The notes beneath the pieces were generated by a model, which did no database searches, was not told where the DNA came from, and saw only the letters and a list, made by a program, of their open reading frames with translations. DNA of 64,000 nt. It comes from a bacterium. Its GTDB lineage: Bacteria > Planctomycetota > Phycisphaerae > Phycisphaerales > SM1A02. Positions 57,444 to 64,000 of the stretch are shown one piece after another; positions within the stretch are counted from its first letter, which is position 1; every line of letters begins with the position of its first letter. Both the position numbers and the translations under genes were made by a program. Location: the NCBI GenBank assembly GCA_029977865.1, contig JAPOKA010000001.1:1-64000 (forward strand), in the 5' to 3' direction.

Positions 57444-58462
57444 TGGGTCGAACTCCCGGCGGCGCGAGCGTCGCGCACCGCGATCATGGCGTCGAGAATG
57501 GTGTTCCAGGTCTCCTGCCGCTCGAGCATCTCGTTGGGGAACATGCAGCCATCCCAGCAGAGGTGCCGGATGCCACGCCCTTCGGCGCCTTCGAGCCACT
57601 GCGTGGCGCAGGCGGGAATGTCGAGGCGTCCGTTGGGATCGTCCGCCGGGCAGTGGCGGCCGGTCTTGTCGTGGGCGCCGGTGCCGTGCACGGTGCCGTC
57701 GTTCTGGGCGACGTGGAAATCGATGGTCCACGGCCGCAGCCTCTCGACCAGCTTGGCGTAGGCCCGCTGAAACTGCTTGGGGGTGTGCTTCTTGGGCAGC
57801 ATCGCGCACTTGGGCGCGTTGACGCCGAGGAGATAGAGATAGGTGTGGGCGAGATCGGCCTGGAATCCCACCGTGCCGGGGAGATCGACCGCTTCGAGAA
57901 GTGCGAGCATCGCCTTCCACGAATGCATGCCCGCCCAGCAGACCTCGCCCTCCGCGGCGAGCCGCTCGCCGTGGCCAGCCGCGATCATGCCCGCCTCGCG
58001 GAAGGTCGCCGCGATCCGCTTGATCGACTTGGCTTCGTTGCCCGCGGCAGCCTTGGTGGGCGTGGCGCTGTCGATGCGAATGACGCCGTAGCGGCGGACT
58101 CCGTGCTCATTGAGGATGCGGGCGATCCGGCAGGACTTCCGCACCGCATCGATGAACTTCCCCCGCTGCTCCACCGATCCCATGGCGCTGTCGCCCACCG
58201 TGCCCGGCCACACCGGCGCGACCAGCGAGCCCACCGCGAGCCCCTTCGCGGCGATCGAATCGGCAAGGCGACGGATCTCGTCCCGGCTCGCGTCTGGATC
58301 GACATGCGGATGGAAGAGGAAGAGATCGACGCCGTCGAAGCGAGTGCCGTTCACCGAGGCGGCGGCGGTCAGTTCGAGCATGCGATCGAGCGAGATCGGA
58401 GGATGGTCGGTGCCCGGCTCCTTGCCGACGAGTCCGGGCCACATGGCGTTGTGCAGTTGCAT
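57440..58462 (-). CDS. Sugar phosphate isomerase/epimerase (TIM barrel)
   Basis: 340 residues from the ATG at 58462; AAGGAA lies six bases upstream. A xylose-isomerase-like/AP-endonuclease-2 TIM barrel with metal ligands spread over [18 protein letters not shown] and a C-terminal acidic [11 protein letters not shown]. It sits between the cupin-type isomerase gene (24 bp upstream) and the Gfo/Idh/MocA gene (four-base overlap). The set fits catabolism of an unusual sugar or polyol. The substrate is not evident. Confidence 0.9.
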   Translation of the reverse strand: MQLHNAMWPGLVGKEPGTDHPPISLDRMLELTAAASVNGTRFDGVDLFLFHPHVDPDASRDEIRRLADSIAAKGLAVGSLVAPVWPGTVGDSAMGSVEQRGKFIDAVRKSCRIARILNEHGVRRYGVIRIDSATPTKAAAGNEAKSIKRIAATFREAGMIAAGHGERLAAEGEVCWAGMHSWKAMLALLEAVDLPGTVGFQADLAHTYLYLLGVNAPKCAMLPKKHTPKQFQRAYAKLVERLRPWTIDFHVAQNDGTVHGTGAHDKTGRHCPADDPNGRLDIPACATQWLEGAEGRGIRHLCWDGCMFPNEMLERQETWNTILDAMIAVRDARAAGSSTQ

Positions 58463-58486
58463 GCGAGGTTCCTTCTCCGGGCAGAA

Positions 58487-59752
58487 TCACGTGACGAGAT
58501 GGGCGCCGACCGGCGGCGCGTCCGGTTGGGTCTCTGGTCCGAAGTAGCGCAGGCAGACCAGCGGCTCGACCTCGGAGGTGTTGCGGAACTCGACGCCGCG
58601 ACGGGCCCCCGCCTCGGAGCAGAACCACTCGTCGTGGGTGAGTTCGTGGAAACGGATCATGACCGGGCTCGAGAGCGGCTCGCCGTTGATGGTGCCACCG
58701 CCCTGCACGCAGGTCAGTCCGTAGGCGCCGGAATCCGCGATGGTGCAGGAGGCTCCCGGCGACAGCGTGAGTTCCTTGGCGGTGAATCGCTGGAAGCCGT
58801 CGAAGGTCCCGTAGATCACCCAGCGGTCGACCCAGCCCGAGCCCTCCGCCGCCACCACCGGCTCGAGATAGCGATGGCGCTTGAACTCGGGATCGACGTT
58901 CTTCTCCCAGTCGAGCTGATCGACGATGTAGTCGAGGTCCTGGTGGCGGTCCGGCGGCATGTCCTTGACCAGCAGGCTCCACGGCACCGCCCGGCCCTCG
59001 ACCAGCGACTGGTACATCGCGAAGACGTCGCTGCCCCACTGCGGCTCGTAGGTGCAGAGCGATCCCGGCGCGTGCAGCACCCGCGGCTCCATGATCCAAC
59101 CCGAACCGACCTTCAGCCGGTGGGCCTGGGCGAGATCGAGGATCCCGTTGTCACCGTGCCGCCAGCGCTCGAGGCAGTGCCGCACCTGAGCCTTGGTGGT
59201 GCCGGGAGCGAGGCCCATGAAGGTGTGCGGGAAGTTGTTGCCGACGGGGTTGTGCTGAGGCGGGAAGTAGTAGGCCTCTGGCTTGCCCTCCTGCCCCACC
59301 AACGCCGCCTGCGCGTCGTCCTGATGCATGTGGTGCGGGATCGGTCCCATGTTGTCGAAGAATTTCGCATAGACCGGCCAGCGGCGGTACCGCGCCCAGA
59401 TTCGCTCGCCCACCAGATCCGCGCCGCACTCCTCGACTGCCTGCCGCAGCGTGAACTTCTCGCCACCGACCACGCACCACGAGAGCCCCTCGTCGGGAGT
59501 GCGATTCTCGTTGGCGGCCTCGGTGGTCGAGGCGAACCACCGCTCGTCGATGCCGCCTCGCTCGAGCCCGAAGGCGTAGAGGTCGTCCGGATGCAGCTTG
59601 AGCCGACGGCCCGGCTGCAGGAACGAGCGCGGCACCCAGCACGGGGCCAGGCGCAGCAGGCCGCCGGTCCGACCCAAGGCCTCGCCGACGATCGACGCGA
59701 CGCCACGGTGGCGAGGGGTGAGTTCGAGGGTCGATGCGGGCGGTGGGCGCAT
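58487..59752 (-). CDS. Phosphomannose-isomerase-like cupin protein
   Basis: 421 residues from the ATG at 59752. The metal motif PIPHHMHQDD (His141 and His143) and the later WIMEPRVLHAPGSLCTYEP resemble the two cupin halves of type I mannose-6-phosphate isomerases. PHTFMGLAPGTTKAQVRHCL matches the helical insert that follows. The C-terminal domain (TIADSGAYGLTCVQGGGTIN) is a second cupin. GATACT lies six bases before the ATG, so translation may be leaderless. First gene of the leftward sugar operon. Confidence 0.85.
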   Translation of the reverse strand: MRPPPASTLELTPRHRGVASIVGEALGRTGGLLRLAPCWVPRSFLQPGRRLKLHPDDLYAFGLERGGIDERWFASTTEAANENRTPDEGLSWCVVGGEKFTLRQAVEECGADLVGERIWARYRRWPVYAKFFDNMGPIPHHMHQDDAQAALVGQEGKPEAYYFPPQHNPVGNNFPHTFMGLAPGTTKAQVRHCLERWRHGDNGILDLAQAHRLKVGSGWIMEPRVLHAPGSLCTYEPQWGSDVFAMYQSLVEGRAVPWSLLVKDMPPDRHQDLDYIVDQLDWEKNVDPEFKRHRYLEPVVAAEGSGWVDRWVIYGTFDGFQRFTAKELTLSPGASCTIADSGAYGLTCVQGGGTINGEPLSSPVMIRFHELTHDEWFCSEAGARRGVEFRNTSEVEPLVCLRYFGPETQPDAPPVGAHLVT

Positions 59753-59845
59753 CGCTGGAGTATCCCCGAATTGCCGGCGGCGTCGATCGGCATCGGATCG
59801 CCTCCGCACCCCCTACCGACCCCGGGGCGAGTAGAACACTCCGTC

Positions 59846-61195
59846 ATGCGATCCAACTCGACAACCCTTCGAAGCCGATCCGTTGCCGCCCGCGCCTTCG
59901 CGGGAGTGGTCTTGCCGATGGTCCTTGGCCTCCCCAGCATCGCGGCGCCGCCGACCGCCTGCGACCCGCCCGCTGCCGCCGGATCGTTCGGCCTCGAGCT
60001 TGTGGAGGACGGCTCGGGGGTGCTCGCGACCTGGATCGAGCCCGGAGAGGGAGCCGCGGCGGTTCGATTCAGCCGCTTCGATCCGAACGCCACGCCGGTC
60101 TGGACCACGCCCCAAACCGTCGCCGAGCGCCCGGATCTCTTCGCCAACTGGGCCGATCGGCCCGCGGTGCGAAGGCTCCCGGACGGATCGCTGCTTGCCC
60201 ACGATCTCCGCAAGATCGCCGAAGGCACCTACGCCTACGGCGTCAGACTCTCGCGTTCGACCGACGAAGGCGCGACCTGGACCGACCTCGGCTGGCTTCA
60301 CGACGACGCGCGCGCCGTCGAACACGGCTTCGTCTCGATGCTGCCTGCTACGGGCGGTGTGATGGCCTTCTGGCTCGATGGCCGCGAGATGACCGAACAG
60401 AAGCCCGGCGCCGGTCATGGGCACGACGATCACGGCGGCGAGGGCGGGCCGATGACGCTCCGCACCGTGGCGATCGCGACCGACGCAATCGCCGCCGCCG
60501 AGGAAGCCAGCGTCGCCCCAGCTTCCCGCGGGCTCGACGCGCGAGTCTGCGAGTGTTGCGACACCGACGCGGCCAACACCGAGTCGGGACCGGTGGTCGT
60601 CTACCGCGACCGCGGGCCCAACGAGGAGCGCGACATCTTCATCGTGCGACGGGTCGGTCGCGAGTGGACGACGCCCATGCCGGTCTCGCGCGACGGCTGG
60701 ATCATGCCGGGGTGCCCGGTCAACGGTCCCGCGATCGCAGCCCGCGGGTCGGAGGTCTGCGTGGCGTGGTTCACGGCCGCCTTCGGCGATCTCGACGACC
60801 CCAGCCCCCCTCGAGTGCTGGCGGCGCGAAGCGACGACTCCGGCGCGACCTTCTCCGCGCCGCTCGAACTCTCCGAAACCAGCATCGGCCGCACCGATCT
60901 GGTGATGCTGCCCGACGGCGATGCGATCGCCTGCTGGGTCGATCGGCTCGATCCGCCCGTTGGGCTCGAACCGCCGCTCGAGCGGGCGAAGGACCAGGGC
61001 TCGATCGCCCTGCGGCGGATCGCCCGCGACGGTTCGCTTGGCCCCGCGGTGCTTGCGGCGCCGATCCATCTGGGTCGCCTCGCGGGATTCCCTCGCCTGG
61101 TCGTGCTTCCCGGCGAGTCGCCGCGCCTGCTGCTGGCGTGGCGAGACGAAGGTGGAAACACGATTCGGACCCTGCTGCTCGATCCGCCCGCCTGA
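59846..61195 (+). CDS. Secreted BNR-repeat exo-sialidase-like protein
   Basis: 449 residues. Signal peptide about 1-34 (VLGLPSIAAP). Asp-box type blades STDEGATWTDL and SDDSGATFSAPL, with propeller strands between them, mark a six-bladed sialidase-like fold. A histidine-rich insert (GHGHDDHGGEGG) and a cysteine cluster RVCECCDTD are unusual and could bind metal. The catalytic Arg triad of true sialidases could not be confirmed. No ribosome binding site; TAGAAC lies eight bases upstream of the ATG. Divergent from the sugar operon and followed by a sulfatase 43 bp downstream. Confidence 0.82.
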   Translation: MRSNSTTLRSRSVAARAFAGVVLPMVLGLPSIAAPPTACDPPAAAGSFGLELVEDGSGVLATWIEPGEGAAAVRFSRFDPNATPVWTTPQTVAERPDLFANWADRPAVRRLPDGSLLAHDLRKIAEGTYAYGVRLSRSTDEGATWTDLGWLHDDARAVEHGFVSMLPATGGVMAFWLDGREMTEQKPGAGHGHDDHGGEGGPMTLRTVAIATDAIAAAEEASVAPASRGLDARVCECCDTDAANTESGPVVVYRDRGPNEERDIFIVRRVGREWTTPMPVSRDGWIMPGCPVNGPAIAARGSEVCVAWFTAAFGDLDDPSPPRVLAARSDDSGATFSAPLELSETSIGRTDLVMLPDGDAIACWVDRLDPPVGLEPPLERAKDQGSIALRRIARDGSLGPAVLAAPIHLGRLAGFPRLVVLPGESPRLLLAWRDEGGNTIRTLLLDPPA

Positions 61196-61238
61196 TCGGC
61201 GGACCGAAGCCGACTCGCGGCGCCGTTAGTCTGTGGCC

Positions 61239-62864
61239 ATGAATCCACGAACGACTTCCGTGCTGCTCGCGGCGTTGGCGACGTCTGCGCTCTTCGGGCA
61301 GTCCGAAGCTCCGGCGACGCGGCCCAACATCGTCTTCATCATGGCCGACGATCACTGCATGCAGGCGATCTCCTGCTACGGAGCCTCGGCGGCGCCAGGG
61401 GTGATCGAGACTCCAGGCATCGATCGCATCGCCCGCGAAGGCATGCGCTTCGATCGTGCCAGCGTCACCAACGCGATCTGCGGACCGTCGCGTGCCACCA
61501 TCCTCACCGGCAAGCACTGCCATGCCCACGGCTTCGCCACCAACGGGCAGAAGTTCGACGGTGATCAGCAGACCTTTCCGAAGCTGCTGCAGAAGGCCGG
61601 CTACCGCACCGAGATGATCGGCAAGTGGCACCTCTCGAGCGCCCCGAGCGGATTCGACCACTCCGAGATCCTCGTCGGACAAGGCGACTACTGGAATCCG
61701 GTCTTCATCGTCGACGGCGAGCGGACTCGGCTCGAAGGTCACACCACCGATCTCATCCATCAGTCGGCGACCGCTCGGCTCGAGGCCCTCGCCGAAGGCG
61801 CGAAGGAAGGCACCCCCTTCCTGCTGATGGTGCATCACAAGGCCCCGCACCGGAACTGGATGCCGCATCCGCGGCATCTCGAGCTCTTCGAGGAGGGTGA
61901 GATCCCGCTGCCGCCGAGCTTCTTCGACGCGCCAGATCGCCGATCGCCGGCGGGAGCGATCCAGACCATGCAGATCGATCGCGATCTCGCGTGGCTCTAC
62001 GACCTCAAGGTCGACCCCACCACCCTCTTCCCCGGCGAGGAGGTCTCGCAACTCGACCGCTGGATGGCCAACGAACTCGCCCGCGTGCCCGCCGAGGCGC
62101 TCGCCGCCTACGACGCGACGCACGCGGAGGAGAACGCCGCGCTCGCCGAGTCGATCAAGCAGATGACGCCGGAGGAACTGGCCCGCTGGAAGTTTCAGCG
62201 CTACGCCAAGAACTACCTCCGAACCGCGCAGGGCGTGGACGACTCGGTCGGCGGCATTCTCGAGACCCTCGACCGGCTCGGCATCGCCGACGACACCATC
62301 GTGGTCTACACCAGCGATCAGGGCTGGTATCTCGGCGAGCAGGGCTGGTTCGACAAGCGCTGGATGTACGAGCCGAGCTTCCGCACGCCGCTCGTGGTGC
62401 GCTGGCCCGGCGAGGTCGAGGCGGGGTCGACCTCGAACGCCCTCGCCCAGAACCTCGACTTCGCGGAGACCTTCCTCGAGGCCGCCGGCGTCGAGATTCC
62501 TGCGGACATGCAGGGCCGAAGTCTCGTTCCGGTGCTCACCGGTCGCGCCGGCGCCGAAGAGGCCCTGCGCGACGCGGTCTACTACCGCTTCGAGGAGTCC
62601 CGCGGCGCCCACACCGTGCCGCGGCACGAAGGCGTCGCCACCCGGGACGCCAAGCTCATTCGCTACATCGATCTCGTCGGCGAGGACGGTCGCCCGCTCC
62701 TCGAGCTCTACCGCCTCGACGTCGATCCGGAGGAGCGCCGGAACCTCGCCGGTCTCGAAGAAAACGCGGCGCTCGAGCAGGCGATGCTTGCCCGCCTCGA
62801 GGCACTTCGACGCGAGTACGCCGCTCCGGACGACGCTCGTGGATCAGTCACCACGACTCCCTGA
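61239..62864 (+). CDS. Secreted sulfatase (type I, formylglycine)
   Basis: 541 residues from the ATG at 61239; a GTG six bases earlier is possible. Signal peptide 1-24. NIVFIMADDHCMQAISCYG opens the fold and signature AICGPSRATILTGKH has Cys81. MIGKWHL, TSDQGWYLGEQGWFDKRWMY and DPEERRNLAG follow in order. The helical insert AAYDATHAEENAALAESIKQ is typical of the mucin-desulfating/N-sulfoglucosamine-like group. TAGTCT lies six bases before the ATG (leaderless). It lies 43 bp after the BNR gene. Confidence 0.95.
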   Translation: MNPRTTSVLLAALATSALFGQSEAPATRPNIVFIMADDHCMQAISCYGASAAPGVIETPGIDRIAREGMRFDRASVTNAICGPSRATILTGKHCHAHGFATNGQKFDGDQQTFPKLLQKAGYRTEMIGKWHLSSAPSGFDHSEILVGQGDYWNPVFIVDGERTRLEGHTTDLIHQSATARLEALAEGAKEGTPFLLMVHHKAPHRNWMPHPRHLELFEEGEIPLPPSFFDAPDRRSPAGAIQTMQIDRDLAWLYDLKVDPTTLFPGEEVSQLDRWMANELARVPAEALAAYDATHAEENAALAESIKQMTPEELARWKFQRYAKNYLRTAQGVDDSVGGILETLDRLGIADDTIVVYTSDQGWYLGEQGWFDKRWMYEPSFRTPLVVRWPGEVEAGSTSNALAQNLDFAETFLEAAGVEIPADMQGRSLVPVLTGRAGAEEALRDAVYYRFEESRGAHTVPRHEGVATRDAKLIRYIDLVGEDGRPLLELYRLDVDPEERRNLAGLEENAALEQAMLARLEALRREYAAPDDARGSVTTTP

Positions 62865-62893
62865 GCCGCGACCACGGCGAGTCGATCGCCGGA

Positions 62894-63943
62894 TCATCGC
62901 CGCGCGCGGGCCTTGCGGGTCTCTGCCCGCGAGGCCTTGATCATCGCGTCGGCGGCCTTGGGGTTCGCCTTCGCTTCGAGCAGCGCCTGCAGCATGAGGG
63001 GCGCCACGATGGTCGCATCGGACTCGATCACGAACATCGGGGTCTTCTCGGTGAGCTTGTCCCAGGTGATCTTCTCGTTGGGCGTGGCGCCCGAGTAGGA
63101 CCCATAGGAGGTGGTCGAGTCGGAGATCTGGCAGAAGTACGCCCACGGCTTCACCGGCTTCTCGAGGTCGTACTTGATCGACGGCACCACGCAGATCGGG
63201 AAGTCGCCGGCGATGCCGCCGCCGATCTGGAAGAAGCCGACGCCGCGGCCCTTCGAGAGCTCGCGGTAGTCGTCGTAGAACTGCGCCATGTACTCGATGC
63301 CGCTCTTGACGATCGCCGCGGTGCAGTCGCCGTGCTTGACGTGCGAGGCGAAGATGTTGCCGAAGGTCGAGTCCTCGCAGCCGGGCACCACCATCGGCAG
63401 GTTCGCCTTCGCGGCAGCGAGGAGCCAGCACTGGGTCGGATCACCTTGGTGAATCGCCTTCGGCAGCGCCTTGATGAGGTCGTAGAAGTACTGATGCCAG
63501 AAGCGTCGCTCGCCCCGCGTCGAGGCGTCCTTCCACATCGGAACGAGGATCTTCTCGACCGCCCGGAAGGCCTCGTCCTCTGGAATGCTGGTGTCGGTGA
63601 CTCGCCGCATCCGCTGCTCGAGGATCCGGGTGTCGTCGGCCTTGGTGAGATAGCGGTACTCGGGGAAGTCCTTGTAGTGGTCGTGGGCGACGAGCCGGAA
63701 GAGCGACTCCTCGAGGTTGGCACCGGTCACCGAGAGGCCGTGGACGAGCCCGGCGCGGATCGCCGGCGCGAGCGAGATGCCCAACTGAGCCGAACTCATG
63801 GCGCCGGCGACCGCCCAGAACATGCGGCCGCCCGCGGAGACGTGGTCCCAGTAGGCAAAGAGCGCGTCGCGGGTGGCGCGAGCATTGAAGTTGCGGTAGT
63901 TGGAGCAGACGAACTGGAGGATCGGGAGGCTTGGGGTCGGCAT
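62894..63943 (-). CDS. Deoxyhypusine synthase-like protein
   Basis: 349 residues. The deoxyhypusine synthase fold is shown by LVHGLSVTGANLEESLFRLV, VPGCEDSTFGNIFASHVKHG and GFFQIGGGIAGDFPICVVP. The catalytic lysine aligns with Lys296 in KITWDKL, matching the W-x-K of eukaryotic enzymes. Bacteria lack eIF5A, so bacterial members may act as homospermidine synthases or on small amines. TAGATT lies nine bases before the ATG and there is no Shine-Dalgarno. Ends 29 bp from the convergent sulfatase. Confidence 0.92.
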   Translation of the reverse strand: MPTPSLPILQFVCSNYRNFNARATRDALFAYWDHVSAGGRMFWAVAGAMSSAQLGISLAPAIRAGLVHGLSVTGANLEESLFRLVAHDHYKDFPEYRYLTKADDTRILEQRMRRVTDTSIPEDEAFRAVEKILVPMWKDASTRGERRFWHQYFYDLIKALPKAIHQGDPTQCWLLAAAKANLPMVVPGCEDSTFGNIFASHVKHGDCTAAIVKSGIEYMAQFYDDYRELSKGRGVGFFQIGGGIAGDFPICVVPSIKYDLEKPVKPWAYFCQISDSTTSYGSYSGATPNEKITWDKLTEKTPMFVIESDATIVAPLMLQALLEAKANPKAADAMIKASRAETRKARARR

Positions 63944-64000
63944 GGGACGCGGAATCTAGCGGACGCGCCGCCCCGCCGCCTCCGGCTCGAATCCCGCCGC

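Noticed and set aside
63944-64000. GGCTCGAATCCCGCC at the right edge looks like a tRNA T arm
   Set aside because: The T-loop would start with C instead of T, and no acceptor, D or anticodon arm is visible upstream; the rest would lie outside the window.

Overview
The window reads as chromosomal DNA of a high-GC planctomycete, most likely of the Phycisphaerae lineage. The evidence is a combination of marks. There are four secreted proteins with C-terminal tandem EF-hand (dockerin-like) tails ending in LLGxWGxC or similar, two PEP-CTERM-type surface proteins, a planctomycete cytochrome/DUF1549/DUF1553 protein followed by a DUF1501 partner, three formylglycine sulfatases, and many small multi-pass membrane proteins of unknown function. 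I see no rRNA, intact tRNA, CRISPR array, phage or insertion sequence. This inference rests on protein families, not on a phylogenetic marker.

Layout. 1-2400: a 2.2 kb segment with a hydroxylaminobenzene-mutase-like membrane protein and a winged-helix methyltransferase, bracketed by two 101-bp direct repeats (95 of 101 identical) that end in a tRNA-like 3' end. 2.5-14.5 kb: secreted proteins (S8 protease with dockerin tail, PEP-CTERM protein, Tat-exported FAD oxidoreductase, large VPS10/BNR propeller) mixed with an unknown regulator-like protein and zinc-ribbon membrane proteins. 14.7-20.6 kb: a leftward purine-catabolism operon, guanine deaminase then xanthine dehydrogenase small subunit, large subunit and XdhC, with a PepSY membrane protein at its end; guanine would go to xanthine and then urate. 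20.9-28.7 kb: DUF2200, a Tat-exported FAD oxidase, orotate phosphoribosyltransferase, a PEP-CTERM-like protein, KatG and a LuxR-type regulator.

28.9-46.4 kb: the most planctomycete-like stretch. It holds a dockerin-tailed beta-helix protein, the DUF1549/DUF1553-DUF1501 pair, a tandem duplication of seven-helix-type membrane proteins divergent from a sulfatase lipoprotein, a large secreted DUF6288-like protein, an SGNH hydrolase next to a second sulfatase, a TVP38-family protein and a sialate-O-acetylesterase-like enzyme. Together these suggest extracellular and periplasmic breakdown of sulfated or acetylated glycans.

46.5-64 kb: an alpha/beta hydrolase, a dockerin-tailed M12-type metalloprotease, three small membrane proteins, a DUF1254/DUF1214 protein with an adjacent TetR repressor and DoxX protein, a three-gene leftward sugar operon (phosphomannose-isomerase-like cupin, TIM-barrel isomerase, Gfo/Idh/MocA dehydrogenase), a BNR-repeat protein, a third sulfatase and a deoxyhypusine-synthase-like protein.

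Two genome-wide signals stand out. At least eight genes without a Shine-Dalgarno sequence carry a TAnnnT -10 hexamer 6-9 bases before the start codon, implying leaderless mRNAs. The TetR-DUF1254 interval has a consensus -35 box embedded in a palindrome. I did not find a clear new defence or mobile system; the best unexplained items are the tRNA-like repeats, the leaderless pattern and several conserved-looking unknown membrane proteins.
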